A stretch of DNA of 64,000 bases from an uncultured Oscillospiraceae bacterium (GCA_904396495.1 CAJFOJ010000019.1:1-64000); one strand, 5' to 3'. Counted from the stretch's first letter, positions 40,658 to 49,358 are shown. Notes: a model not told the origin generated them from the sequence alone. A program made the numbers and translations.

Positions 40658-40687
40658 AAAAAGGCAGTTTTTTAAAACTGCCTTTTT
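40658..40687 (-). terminator. Terminator/attenuator between the permease and alpha-glucosidase genes
   Basis: AAAAAGGCAGTTTT (40658-40671) pairs perfectly with AAAACTGCCTTTTT (40674-40687), with a T-rich end on the minus strand. It may end the sucP-ABC transcript or reduce read-through into the glucosidase, regulator and kinase genes. Confidence 0.8.
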
Positions 40688-40734
40688 CCGCCGTTAGGCC
40701 GGCAGTGTTCCATTTAAATTAAGCATTGATAGCG

Positions 40735-41589
40735 TTACGCCTTGATTGCGCCGTCGGATACGCCCTTAACGATGTATTTCTGCAAAAACAGGAATACCAC
40801 AATGATCGGGATAATGGAGACGAATACTGCCGGGAAGATGAGCTCCCACGGGTTTCCGTACTGGCCGGAGGTCATCTTTGCAAAGTAGAGCTCCAGCGTT
40901 AGGGTGCGGACTTCTCCGTTTCCGATGACCAGGAAGGGCAGCAGGTAGTCGTTCCAAATCCACATGGCGTTTAAGATGATGACGGTGGCAGTGGTGGATT
41001 TTAAAAGCGGGAACACCACTCTGAAAAAGAGCTGGAAGATGTTTGCGCCGTCGATAACCGCTGCTTCCTCGATGGAGGCGGGAACGCTTTTGATAAAGCC
41101 GTGGTACAAAAATACCGAGAGGCTTAAGCCAAAACCGCCGTACATGAGGATGAGTCCTGTGATGTTTTTCAGGTACATGCCTTCAAAGAGGCTCAAAAGG
41201 GGATACATAACCGCTTGGAAGGGAATGAGCATCGCCGCGGTAAACATCAAAAGCAGGATATTAGAAAACTTGTTTTTGTTGCGCACCATCACCCAGGCTG
41301 CCAACGACGAAACGATGACCAGCAAGGCCACCGAAATCACCGTGACCAAAAAGGTGATGCCCAACGCTTGGAAGAAATTGATCTGTTCGGCCGCGTTGAC
41401 AATATAGCTGAAATTCCAGGTTTTGGGAAGGGACAACGGGGAGCCGACAATATCCGCCTGTGGCTTAAAGGAATTGATCACGAGAAAAGCCACCGGGAAG
41501 AGGGTGTATAATGCGATCAGGGTCAAAACCACGTATAGGATCACCTGACCGATTTTGCGCTTTACGCTCATGTGGTGATTTTTTACCAT
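40735..41589 (-). CDS. Carbohydrate ABC transporter permease, MalG type
   Basis: The inner-membrane subunit (284 residues, six hydrophobic helices) of a CUT1-type sugar importer. The cytoplasmic EAA loop that contacts the ATPase is visible as EEAAVIDGANIFQLFFRVVF. The start ATG overlaps the stop of the MalF-type gene by one base, so the two permeases are translationally coupled. No ATPase gene lies in this locus, so a shared MsmK/MalK-like ATPase from elsewhere is probably used. The likely substrate is sucrose or a related alpha-glucoside, from context. Confidence 0.92.
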   Translation of the reverse strand: MVKNHHMSVKRKIGQVILYVVLTLIALYTLFPVAFLVINSFKPQADIVGSPLSLPKTWNFSYIVNAAEQINFFQALGITFLVTVISVALLVIVSSLAAWVMVRNKNKFSNILLLMFTAAMLIPFQAVMYPLLSLFEGMYLKNITGLILMYGGFGLSLSVFLYHGFIKSVPASIEEAAVIDGANIFQLFFRVVFPLLKSTTATVIILNAMWIWNDYLLPFLVIGNGEVRTLTLELYFAKMTSGQYGNPWELIFPAVFVSIIPIIVVFLFLQKYIVKGVSDGAIKA

Positions 41590-42488
41590 TACGCTTCCAC
41601 CTCTTTCCTCTTTGTCAGCGAAACTTGAACCAAGGTGACAATCGCGATGAGGACAAAGAAGATAACAGCCTGTGCCTGTGCCATACCGTAATCCGGAGGC
41701 GAGGTATCGCGGGTCGTCCGCAGGATCTGCGTCGCCAGCAGGCGGGTATCGAAGTTGCCATCGGTCAAAGCGATGTTCTGGTCAAGGAGTTTAAAGCAAT
41801 TGGCCAATGTCAGGAAAAAGACGATGGTAATAGCGGGCATCAGCATGGGAAGGGTGATGACCCTAAAACGCTGGAAAGCGTTTGCGCCGTCCATTTCCGC
41901 TGCCTCGTACAGGTCGGTGGGAATGTTGTTGAGACCGGTAATGTAGATAATCATCATGTAACCGGCCATCTGCCAGGTGACTAAAATCACCAGCGCGAAC
42001 AATGCCTTATAGTGGTCTTGCAGCATGTTTGTGAGCACCGGAATGGAAATCAAGGGATTGTCTCCGCCAAACAAAATCTGGGAAAAGACGATCTGGAAGA
42101 TAAACTGCCAGATAAAGCCCAGCGCCAGGCCGCCCAGAAGGTTCGGCATAAAGAAGATAGTGCGGAATATGCCGGAGGCTTTGGAGATTTTTGTCACCAT
42201 CATCGCCAGTGCCAGCGCCACCACATTGATGACGACTACCGCTATTAAGGTAAACTGGATGGTATACACCAAAGCGCTAAAAAATTTATCGTTTTGAAAG
42301 GCGTTGACGTAGTTTTGCACCCCGACAAACGCCTCAAAGGCATTGTCTCCCCCAGCAAAATAGGTGCCTCTCCACGCAGAGAAGGAGTATAGGACGCCCA
42401 TTAAAAAGGGGATTAAAATAACAAACAGAAACAGGATAATCGACGGAAGCGCCAAAGGCAAAAACCATTTTTTATAGTATTTCTGCAT
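41589..42488 (-). CDS. Carbohydrate ABC transporter permease, MalF type
   Basis: The first permease subunit (299 residues, six hydrophobic helices) of the CUT1 sugar importer. The EAA motif appears as YEAAEMDGANAFQRFRVITLP. The start ATG at 42488 follows AGGTAGGT; the frame extends to 42518 without a second site. It pairs with the MalG-type permease encoded immediately downstream. A stable stem-loop (42583-42609) lies between it and the binding-protein gene. Confidence 0.92.
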   Translation of the reverse strand: MQKYYKKWFLPLALPSIILFLFVILIPFLMGVLYSFSAWRGTYFAGGDNAFEAFVGVQNYVNAFQNDKFFSALVYTIQFTLIAVVVINVVALALAMMVTKISKASGIFRTIFFMPNLLGGLALGFIWQFIFQIVFSQILFGGDNPLISIPVLTNMLQDHYKALFALVILVTWQMAGYMMIIYITGLNNIPTDLYEAAEMDGANAFQRFRVITLPMLMPAITIVFFLTLANCFKLLDQNIALTDGNFDTRLLATQILRTTRDTSPPDYGMAQAQAVIFFVLIAIVTLVQVSLTKRKEVEA

Positions 42489-42582
42489 AATGTACCTACC
42501 TTTCTGATGCCACGCCAAAGCGCAGATCGTATTTTAAACGCTGCCATCGAAGGCAGGATGTGCTTGTAGTAAAGGGGTGCAG

Positions 42583-42609
42583 GCGGAGAAGGGGGCGTAC
42601 CCCCTCCGC
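42583..42609 (-). repeat. Stable intercistronic stem-loop after the binding-protein gene
   Basis: GCGGA-GAA-GGGGG pairs with CCCCC-TCCGC (42583-42595 with 42600-42609) around a 4-base loop, with no T tract. Such hairpins after solute-binding-protein genes commonly protect the upstream mRNA, giving more binding protein than permease. Confidence 0.6.
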
Positions 42610-42630
42610 GCTGCTGAAAATGAAGGATGT

Positions 42631-44130
42631 TTATTGAATGCCCGCCATTTCTTTCCAACTGGAAATAGCGTAGTCGGCGATAGCGTTGTAGTCTTCCTCG
42701 GTCCACTCAGCTTTGGTCAGGTATTTTTCCATGATTTCGAGGCCCAAGGTCTCGGTCGCCCAGTTGATGGGAGCGCCGGCATAAGCGTTGGTGATAGTGT
42801 CGCCGTCGGCCATATACTGAATGATGGAGTCACCTAAGGAGTTTCCGAGCTGAGTAGTGGAAGGATCCGCGTTATAGGGGATGAATGCCATGTCTTCGGT
42901 AATGAATTTTTGACCTTCCTCAGTGGTGTTGAGCCAGACTAGGAAGTCCATTGCCATATTTTGCTCTTCTTCGCTCACCTTTGAATTGATGGCGTAGTAG
43001 TTGGGAACAAAGACAGGGATGGATCTTTCCATCTGCTCGACGGTCAGGTCAGACACTTTGATATCGGACTGGCTGAAAGGCATTTTGACCGGGATAAAGG
43101 TGAGAGTTTTGACGATTTCCGGATTGACCTTTTCGATGTTGGTGTAGACCCAGTTGCCTTGTTTCATAAAGATCGCCTTATGATCGGCGAATTTTTGGAC
43201 GGCGGGGTCGTATCCGTTGGTGGTGGAGTTAATCATCTCCGGCCCGCGGGATAAGGGTCCAGCATCACCGGCTACGTGGGAGGTTTTCAGATCCAGCGCC
43301 TTAGCGTAAGCAATGAGCGGATTTTTCAACTGATCCAGCTCTTCAGCAGTAGCGTTTTTCGCCGCAGAGGGGTTTGGGAAAACGGTGTCAATGGCAATAT
43401 TTACCATGTGGTCGCCATAAGTCCATTTTTCCGATCCCGCAACCGAGAAGACCCCGGTGAGATTCTGGGCAAGACCGGTCTTTTCAGCAGCTAAAGCATA
43501 GTCATTGCCGTTTACAGTGACGGTGCCGGCGGTGCCGTTTTGGATGTAATCATCTAAGGTTTCCACCATAGCGGCAAACTCGTCATAAGTGGACAGTTTG
43601 CAATCAGCTAAGAAAGCATCCACGTTGTCGGCGCCAAAGAGGTCGGCCAACATCAAGGTGTCGACGATGTAGCCATAGCCCTCAACGTTGTAGGGAATGC
43701 CGTAGCTGTCGGTACCGTCGGTGGTGAGTTTCAGGTTATCGGGAAGGGCATCATGCAGAGCTTTGAAGTTGGCGTTGCTAGTCAAGGTGTTTAAGTCGGT
43801 GGCAAAGCCGCCTTCCTTCCACTCGGCCAGTTCCTGGATATTCATAATGGAGAAAATAGCCGGTTTGTTTTTGGAGTTCATCTCCGCCCGGAGAGTATCA
43901 GCGCTGTTGGTTCCGGATCCCAGGGAGAAGAGTTTGATGGTGAGTCCCGTTTCAGCTTCGTAGGCGTCCACCGCAGCCTGCATGGCTTCGGCATTTTCAC
44001 CCTTGGTGTTGAAGATGTAAAAATCGTAGTCTTTGTTGCCGGAACCGCCGGAGTTGGAGCATCCAGCAAAGGCGGATGCTGTCATGACAGCGGCTAGCCC
44101 GATGGCCAAAAGTTTTCTGAACTTTTTCAT
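42631..44130 (-). CDS. Extracellular sugar-binding lipoprotein of the ABC importer
   Basis: Family 1 solute-binding protein, 499 residues, anchored to the outer face of the membrane. It has a lysine-rich signal peptide and a lipobox (AFAGC, Cys at residue 23), followed by a Ser/Gly linker. The mature part has the fold-typical segments GIPYNVEGYGYIVDT and DFLVWLNTTEEGQKFI. It delivers the sugar to the two permeases encoded downstream. Sucrose or a related oligosaccharide is inferred from the neighbouring sucrose phosphorylase. AGGAGG lies 8 bases before the ATG. Confidence 0.92.
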   Translation of the reverse strand: MKKFRKLLAIGLAAVMTASAFAGCSNSGGSGNKDYDFYIFNTKGENAEAMQAAVDAYEAETGLTIKLFSLGSGTNSADTLRAEMNSKNKPAIFSIMNIQELAEWKEGGFATDLNTLTSNANFKALHDALPDNLKLTTDGTDSYGIPYNVEGYGYIVDTLMLADLFGADNVDAFLADCKLSTYDEFAAMVETLDDYIQNGTAGTVTVNGNDYALAAEKTGLAQNLTGVFSVAGSEKWTYGDHMVNIAIDTVFPNPSAAKNATAEELDQLKNPLIAYAKALDLKTSHVAGDAGPLSRGPEMINSTTNGYDPAVQKFADHKAIFMKQGNWVYTNIEKVNPEIVKTLTFIPVKMPFSQSDIKVSDLTVEQMERSIPVFVPNYYAINSKVSEEEQNMAMDFLVWLNTTEEGQKFITEDMAFIPYNADPSTTQLGNSLGDSIIQYMADGDTITNAYAGAPINWATETLGLEIMEKYLTKAEWTEEDYNAIADYAISSWKEMAGIQ

Positions 44131-44168
44131 AATGAAATCCTCCTCAAGTTACACAAATGATATTTTGA

Positions 44169-44187
44169 TGTGACCTTCATTGTCACA
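44169..44187. repeat. Short inverted repeat upstream of the binding-protein gene
   Basis: TGTGAC (44169-44174) and GTCACA (44182-44187) form a perfect 6-bp dyad with a 7-base spacer in the 74-base gap after sucrose phosphorylase. It may be a protein-binding site or a small hairpin. No poly-T follows. Confidence 0.4.
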
Positions 44188-44204
44188 TTTCGCTCAATTG
44201 ACTG

Positions 44205-45650
44205 TCAAAGGGATAATTCTTTCATCTCGCCGTTCTCAGTATAAGAGACAAAAAAGGAATTGGACTTGAGATTCGCTTTGAGGACGGCCTCATGCGCACC
44301 GTTTTTACGCCGGATGACGAGTTCGCTGTCGAGGCTCTCCTCTAACAAAAACTCTCCGTCAAAGGCGGGATGGTTGTTTCGGAAGCGCATCAACTGAAGA
44401 AGCTTTTTCACAACCGGCCGTTCGACCTCTTTGAGCACCTCTTCTTTGGTGTAGTAGTGGCGGTTGATGTTGCGCCCGACCTTGGTCTCTTCCAACAGCT
44501 TGATGTCGTTGGCTCCCGCCAACATTCCCACATAGTAGACCTGCGGGGTGCCAGGGGCAAAGAATTGGATAGCGCGGGCCAAAAGATAAGCGTCGTCATC
44601 GTCACCCAGAGCGGAATAGTAGGTGCAGTTAATCTGATAGATATCCAGGTTGTTGTAAGCGGCAGTACTGTAAATTTTCTTGACATTGGCGCCGCGACTG
44701 TATAAGTGTTCCCGCGTTTTTTCAATTTCTTCATCGGGAAGTAAATCCCTTACATCTACCACCCCGATGCCGTCGTGGGTGTCCAGGGTAGTGTATTGGT
44801 TGCGGGGGCAGATTTCAAACCAGTGTTTTAGATATTTGCTCTCTCCATAGTAGATGCCGTGGAGCAAAAGCATGGGAAGGGCAAAATCGTAGACCGGGAG
44901 CCCGTGGGAGGCGATTTTCTGCTGCATGGTATAATGCTCGTGGATTTCCGGGAGGATGATGGTGCCATATGGCTTTAAAATTTCCTCGCACTCGCCGATC
45001 AGCTCCCAGACATCGGGCTCGATGAAAAAGCAACTGGTGCCCGCTTTCTTGGTGGCGTAGGCGAAAGCGTCCAACCGGATGATGGCGGCGCCGTTTTGAG
45101 CGAGCCACTCTAGATTTTCCCGGATGAATTTTTTTGATGTTTCACTTTTGACGTTGATGTCGATCTGTTCTTCGTCAAAGGTGCACCAGACTTTTTCTTC
45201 GGAACCGTCGGCAAAATGAGCTAACGTGTATGGAGCCCGCGGTTTCCTTTTATAGATGGCGTTAACCTCTGCTTCTGTGGGTTCTCCGTTTTCCCAAAAG
45301 TCCTTGTAACGGATAAACAAATCCTTATAGGCGGACGCATCCTTTTTCTTCAGAAAGTCTTTATAGTACTCGCTTTGGGCGGAAATGTGATTAATCATGT
45401 AATCGTACATGAGATAGTACCGCTCCGACAATCTTTTGACGTCTTTCCAACCTCCGAAAGCGGGATCTACCTCCCGATAGGTCATAGGGGCGAAACCTCT
45501 ATCTCCAGAAGAGGGAAAAAATGGAAGCAAGTGGACGCCGCCAATGGCGTCTTTTATGACGGTATCCAATATTTCAGTCAGTTCCTTGATGTTGCGGCCC
45601 ATCGAATCGGAATAGGTGATGAGCATAATCTGGTTAGTGGCCTTTTTCAT
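44205..45650 (-). CDS. Sucrose phosphorylase (GH13 subfamily 18 type)
   Basis: Splits sucrose with phosphate into alpha-glucose-1-phosphate and fructose, saving an ATP compared with hydrolysis. The 481-residue length fits. The N-terminus QIMLITYSDSMGRNI, LLPFFPSSGDRGFAP, the nucleophile region IIRLDAFAYATKKAGT, acid/base Glu in LPEIHEHY, and DTHDGIG are characteristic of sucrose and related disaccharide phosphorylases. Sucrose-6-phosphate or glucosylglycerate as substrate cannot be fully excluded. The ATG at 45650 follows GGAAGGA; the frame continues to 45722 without a start site and runs across the promoter. It is the first gene of the minus-strand sugar locus. Confidence 0.88.
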   Translation of the reverse strand: MKKATNQIMLITYSDSMGRNIKELTEILDTVIKDAIGGVHLLPFFPSSGDRGFAPMTYREVDPAFGGWKDVKRLSERYYLMYDYMINHISAQSEYYKDFLKKKDASAYKDLFIRYKDFWENGEPTEAEVNAIYKRKPRAPYTLAHFADGSEEKVWCTFDEEQIDINVKSETSKKFIRENLEWLAQNGAAIIRLDAFAYATKKAGTSCFFIEPDVWELIGECEEILKPYGTIILPEIHEHYTMQQKIASHGLPVYDFALPMLLLHGIYYGESKYLKHWFEICPRNQYTTLDTHDGIGVVDVRDLLPDEEIEKTREHLYSRGANVKKIYSTAAYNNLDIYQINCTYYSALGDDDDAYLLARAIQFFAPGTPQVYYVGMLAGANDIKLLEETKVGRNINRHYYTKEEVLKEVERPVVKKLLQLMRFRNNHPAFDGEFLLEESLDSELVIRRKNGAHEAVLKANLKSNSFFVSYTENGEMKELSL

Positions 45651-45693
45651 TCTATCATCCTTCCCGAACGGTTTTACGACTCTTTCTGCCTGT

Positions 45694-45722
45694 ATTATAA
45701 GTCGATATATGTCAATTGTCAA
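45694..45722 (-). promoter_or_regulatory. Main promoter of the sucrose locus
   Basis: On the minus strand perfect TTGACA (45722-45717) and TATAAT (45699-45694) boxes are 17 bases apart, upstream of the sucrose phosphorylase gene. Confidence 0.85.
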
Positions 45723-45731
45723 CCGTTTACA
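45717..45731. promoter_or_regulatory. LacI-type operator over the -35 box
   Basis: TGTCAACCGTTTACA matches the pseudo-palindromic pattern of LacI/CcpA-family sites, with a central CG. It covers the -35 element, so binding would block the promoter. Confidence 0.7.
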
Positions 45732-45860
45732 TAAAAAATTTTTTGTGCAATTTTATATTAGTAAAAAATCTCTAAAAGTATTATTTACAATTTGTGCAAA
45801 ACATTCTAAAAAAATAATTTTATTAAAGTAAAGCGTAAAATCATTAATAAAATTATTAAA

Positions 45861-45872
45861 GAAAACGTTTAC
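45861..45872. promoter_or_regulatory. Possible second LacI-type site
   Basis: GAAAACGTTTAC lies about 140 bases upstream of the first operator and could act as an auxiliary site. The surrounding interval 45732-46151 is very AT-rich; I see no gene in it. Confidence 0.4.
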
Positions 45873-46151
45873 CTAAAATTTCCGGAGCTTGAATGATTAT
45901 TTTCTGATTTCGTCACTTTAACGAAGTATTAGAATCCTTATCCATTTGATTATGTACTTTACAGTGGAAAATTATGCGCTTTGCTAAAAATATCGAAAAG
46001 CAAACTGATATCTGGAAATCTACAACTTCCCATTTTCTAAGGTCCATTGCTAAGAAACGATGAAAAAATAGATTCTCATTACAAAGATAAGTTTGTTCTT
46101 ATTTATATATTGTTAATCAAAAATAAAATATTGAAAATCAATAAATAATAC

Positions 46152-46180
46152 TTGACAATCAATATAATTGATGGTAAGAT
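46152..46180 (+). promoter_or_regulatory. Promoter of the DUF2975-XRE genes
   Basis: TTGACA (46152-46157) and TAAGAT (46175-46180) with a 17-base spacer lie 25 bases before the first start codon. Confidence 0.7.
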
Positions 46181-46204
46181 ATGGACAGAAAAGGGGGAAA
46201 GCCT

Positions 46205-46648
46205 ATGTGGAACCAATCCAAATCCATTGTCTTGTCTATATTTTGTACCCGTCTGTTTATGGTGTTAGTAGTGGCGGCGGTATTCTTTGCGCCTTATATT
46301 GCAAATTGGTATTTTGGAAATGGGGGAGTGGATCAATCCCATCTCGCCTTCCGGGTGACGATCTACCTCTGCGCGCTTCCAGCCCTGTTTTTGCTGCTAT
46401 TGCTGGACTGGCTTCTTAGGAATATCCGCAAAAACGCGATTTTCGAGGAGCTAAATGTCAAGCTGCTCCGAGGGATTTCCTGGCTGTGTATTGTTTTAGG
46501 GCTGATTACCCTGGGCAGCGGCTTTTTCTATTCCTCCTTCTTTCTGGTGGCAGCGGCAGCCGCTTTTTGCGGGTTGATCGTACGGGTGGTTAAAAATGTA
46601 TTTGAACGCGCCATTGAGTTAAAGGAAGAAAACGACTACACCATCTAG
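46205..46648 (+). CDS. DUF2975 family membrane protein
   Basis: The 147-residue protein has four predicted membrane helices (about 10-30, 55-75, 90-110, 112-132) and charged cytoplasmic ends. It resembles DUF2975 proteins, which in Firmicutes usually sit directly before a small XRE regulator, as here. The start ATG at 46205 follows GGGGGAAAG; the frame to 46181 has no site. The function is not known. The pair may work as a membrane sensor with a cytoplasmic regulator, which is an inference. Confidence 0.8.
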   Translation: MWNQSKSIVLSIFCTRLFMVLVVAAVFFAPYIANWYFGNGGVDQSHLAFRVTIYLCALPALFLLLLLDWLLRNIRKNAIFEELNVKLLRGISWLCIVLGLITLGSGFFYSSFFLVAAAAAFCGLIVRVVKNVFERAIELKEENDYTI

Positions 46649-46674
46649 AAAATCTGGGGGAGGAAGGAAAACCC

Positions 46675-46884
46675 ATGCCAATTGTGGTAAATTTGGATGT
46701 GATGATGGCAAAGCGGAAAATATCCGCTGGCGATTTGGCGGAGCGGGTGGGCATCACTCCCGCAAACCTGTCCATTCTGAAAAACAACAAGGCAAAGGCG
46801 GTGCGTTTTTCCACGTTAGAGGCATTGTGCCGGGAACTGGACTGCCAGCCGGGAGACCTGCTGGAATACGTGGAAGAACCCTGA
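46675..46884 (+). CDS. Small XRE-family regulator (YozG type)
   Basis: A 69-residue helix-turn-helix protein: NLDVMMAKRKISAGDLAERVGI, then the recognition helix TPANLSILKNNKAKAVRF and the ending ALCRELDCQPGDLLEY, as in the YozG/HTH_26 group. It begins 26 bases after the DUF2975 gene, behind GGGAGGAAGG. It probably controls its own transcript and perhaps the DUF4173 gene downstream. Confidence 0.88.
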   Translation: MPIVVNLDVMMAKRKISAGDLAERVGITPANLSILKNNKAKAVRFSTLEALCRELDCQPGDLLEYVEEP

Positions 46885-46966
46885 TTGATGAGAAAACTGC
46901 CTACTTAGAATAAAAAGGCGGGGCAACCTAGCCGGTGTCCCGTCAAGCCTTAAAGGAGAATAGAAT

Positions 46967-48694
46967 ATGACTGAAAAACTATTTGGCGAGGGCCAAAAAG
47001 CTCCCGCTTCAACTGGTGCACCCATTTTTAAGGAATCCGAGCCTCAAACGGCCGATGTCTCGCCGGATACTATATCCGAAACCGTTCAACCGTCAGATAA
47101 CAAGGTCACGGACGTAGGCGCCACCGCCGAGGTGGAACATAAACCTACTTGGAACCGCCCCTCTTACTATGATTGGTCCAAAAATCCCAGCTATCCCGCC
47201 AATGCACAGGTAGCTAAAGAACCTCTAAATTCCGACCGGAAGGATGTGATTTTGGCACTTTTGATGCTGGTGTGCGGGTACCTATTTTGCCGCTTTGTGT
47301 TGGATACTGGACTGGGATTTAGCACGACATTATTTTACGGAGTATTTGAAACTCTTGTTTTTGTCTATCTGAAGCGTCCGGGTAAGCTCCCCAAGGGAAG
47401 CGTTCCCTGTTTTGTTTTCGCCACCTTGTCCGCATTTAACTTCTCCCTTTTTTCCAATCCCCATATCCAGCTTTTGAACCTGCTGTTTTTGATGGGATGT
47501 GTCGTTTACCAAATTGCGATTTTGGGCGGGACGCGGATAGAAGGGAGATTGGGGGATTATTTCCCGGCGGATTTGCTAAACCAGGGTTTCAATGTGGCGT
47601 TCCGCAATTTTTTTAATAATTTCCGGCTTTTGTTTTCCCGCAAAAACAAAAAAGATCAAACTCTGTTGGCGGTTTTCGTAGGGCTTGTGATCGCCGTCCC
47701 GGTGCTCACCGTCATCTTTTTGCTGCTCATTCAGGCAGATGCCGCCTTTGAAGCGTTGACCTCCCATTTTTCCGACTGGTTTCGCTCGGAAATCGGACGG
47801 TTTCTGTTCTGGCTGGTGCCGTCTATTCTGGTAGGTTGCTACTTATTTGGATTGCTCTACGGTAACCGCTACCATCGCCGCACCGGATGTATCACCGAAG
47901 AAAAGGTGACAAGGCTCCGTAAAAGCTTCCAAAAATTGGCGCCTGCTGCATTCGGAACCACATTGGCGCTTGTTTGTGCGGTATACATTGTGTTTTTGGC
48001 GGTACAGGTTATCAGTGTTGTCGAGTCATATCAGGCTGGGCAGCCTCTGGCGGTATCCTACGCAGAATACGCCCGCCGCGGCTTTTTTGAGCTCTGCGGT
48101 CTGGCGTGCTTTAACCTACTCATTATGGGGGGAGCCTGGCTTTTCACCAGCGCCGGGGAGAGGCGTCCTCTCTCCCAACGCATTCTTTTCGTGCTGTTGT
48201 CAGCGGAGACCCTGCTGCTGATTCTGACCGCAGTGGGCAAAATGGCCCTTTATGTGAAACGCTATGGGTTGACGCAGAAAAGGGTGTACACTTTATGGTT
48301 TATGGCGACGATGTTTCTCTTTTTCTGTGTACTTCTGGCATCCCAAATCAAAAAGCTTCCTTTGACGCGCTTTGCCGTGATTTTGTGTAGCGTCAGCTTT
48401 CTCATCCTTAGCTATTCCAATGTGGATGGGCTCATTGTGCGGTATAACATGGATGGCTATCAAACGGGAAAGTTGGATGAACTTAATGTCGCCACCTTTT
48501 ACACCGTACCCGCTGCCGCTTTGCCGGAAGCGGTTGAGGTATATGAAAAAATGGATGAGGACACCGCTCTTAAGCAGGAACTGGGACAGTTTATCGTAAG
48601 TGCCCGCGAAAATCTCGACTATTTGGATTGGAACAGCCTCGATTTCCAGCAGCTTCGAGCGCGGATGATAGAACTTCCTTCGGAGCTTTCCTAA
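46967..48694 (+). CDS. DUF4173 (DUF4153-like) multi-pass membrane protein
   Basis: The 575-residue protein has a polar N-terminal region of about 85 residues (low complexity, many Thr/Pro/Glu), then roughly ten membrane helices. The C-terminal soluble part is YEKMDEDTALKQELGQFI followed by ENLDYLDWNSLDFQQLRAR. The conserved segment ILSYSNVDGLIVRYNMDGY places it in the DUF4173/DUF4153 group. It has its own ribosome-binding site (AAAGGAG) 82 bases after the XRE gene and ends in a terminator. Function unknown. Confidence 0.8.
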   Translation: MTEKLFGEGQKAPASTGAPIFKESEPQTADVSPDTISETVQPSDNKVTDVGATAEVEHKPTWNRPSYYDWSKNPSYPANAQVAKEPLNSDRKDVILALLMLVCGYLFCRFVLDTGLGFSTTLFYGVFETLVFVYLKRPGKLPKGSVPCFVFATLSAFNFSLFSNPHIQLLNLLFLMGCVVYQIAILGGTRIEGRLGDYFPADLLNQGFNVAFRNFFNNFRLLFSRKNKKDQTLLAVFVGLVIAVPVLTVIFLLLIQADAAFEALTSHFSDWFRSEIGRFLFWLVPSILVGCYLFGLLYGNRYHRRTGCITEEKVTRLRKSFQKLAPAAFGTTLALVCAVYIVFLAVQVISVVESYQAGQPLAVSYAEYARRGFFELCGLACFNLLIMGGAWLFTSAGERRPLSQRILFVLLSAETLLLILTAVGKMALYVKRYGLTQKRVYTLWFMATMFLFFCVLLASQIKKLPLTRFAVILCSVSFLILSYSNVDGLIVRYNMDGYQTGKLDELNVATFYTVPAAALPEAVEVYEKMDEDTALKQELGQFIVSARENLDYLDWNSLDFQQLRARMIELPSELS

Positions 48695-48698
48695 TCCT

Positions 48699-48734
48699 AA
48701 AAACCGTCCCCAGCATTTGCCGGGGACGGTTTTT
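48699..48734 (+). terminator. Terminator after the DUF4173 gene
   Basis: AAAAACCGTCCCC (48699-48711) pairs with GGGGACGGTTTTT (48722-48734). Confidence 0.9.
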
Positions 48735-48879
48735 GTCATCGTGAGACGGTGGAGAAAAATATCTACGGTCGGGGAGGTTAGCAGGCATCTAGCCCGTTCA
48801 TGACTCTCTGGGGAAAGAAAATGAAATTAAGGAAATCGTTTTTACAATAAAGTGTAAAACATGTATGCAAAAGAAAAAA

Positions 48880-48900
48880 CCGCCTAAACAGGCGGCTTTC
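48880..48900 (-). terminator. Terminator of the tRNA transcript
   Basis: On the minus strand CCGCCT/AGGCGG (48890-48895 with 48880-48885) is followed by a run of T residues, just beyond the last tRNA. Confidence 0.75.
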
Positions 48901-48908
48901 TTTAAAAT

Positions 48909-48985
48909 TGGTGGAGACACAGGGGCTCGAACCCAGGACCTCTCGCATGTGAAGCGAACGCTCTAACCAGCTGAGCTATGCCTCC
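48909..48985 (-). tRNA. tRNA-Val (anticodon CAC)
   Basis: The minus strand folds as a 77-base cloverleaf with encoded CCA. The acceptor pairs GGAGGCA with TGTCTCC (one G-U), the D arm is GCTC/GAGC, and the anticodon loop TTCACAT gives CAC, reading GTG. The T arm contains GGTTCGAGCCC. It is last of three tRNAs in one transcript. Confidence 0.9.
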
Positions 48986-49033
48986 GGATGGGAAAGCCCA
49001 CGGACAAATGAAAACCGCAAGCTCCGAAAATAT

Positions 49034-49109
49034 TGGCTGGGGTGGAAGGATTTGAACCCTCGGAATGGCGGAACCAGAATCCGCTGCCTTACCACTTGGC
49101 GACACCCCA
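49034..49109 (-). tRNA. tRNA-Gln (anticodon CTG)
   Basis: A 76-base cloverleaf with encoded CCA. It starts with T as glutamine tRNAs usually do, the acceptor TGGGGTG pairs with CACCCCA, and the anticodon loop TTCTGGT gives CTG, reading CAG. The T arm is GGGTTCAAATCC. Confidence 0.9.
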
Positions 49110-49143
49110 ATAAAGAAACCGCTCGTAAAAACAAGCGGCAATA

Positions 49144-49220
49144 TGGTCTGAGTGACAAGATTCGAACTTGCGGCCTCTACCACCCCAAGGTAGCGCGCTA
49201 CCAATCTGCGCCACACCCAG
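49144..49220 (-). tRNA. tRNA-Pro (anticodon GGG)
   Basis: A 77-base cloverleaf with encoded CCA. The acceptor CTGGGTG pairs with CACTCAG (one G-U), and the anticodon stem CTACC/GGTAG encloses TTGGGGT, giving anticodon GGG. It is the first of the three tRNAs, 12 bases after the promoter -10 box. Confidence 0.9.
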
Positions 49221-49232
49221 ACGACGAACTAT

Positions 49233-49261
49233 ATTATAGCATACAGATTATTAAATTGCAA
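49233..49261 (-). promoter_or_regulatory. Promoter of the tRNA cluster
   Basis: On the minus strand TTGCAA (49261-49256) and a perfect TATAAT (49238-49233) are 17 bases apart, directly upstream of tRNA-Pro. Confidence 0.8.
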
Positions 49262-49358
49262 GAGTTTTTTTCACTTTTCTGACAGAAAATTCCCTTTGTC
49301 CATTGAGCAATGAATGTACAAGGACTAGGAAAAGTTATCGAGGTACAAGCAGCAAAAA

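Noticed and set aside
48902-49216. A 104-codon minus-strand frame
   Set aside because: It lies entirely over the three tRNA genes.
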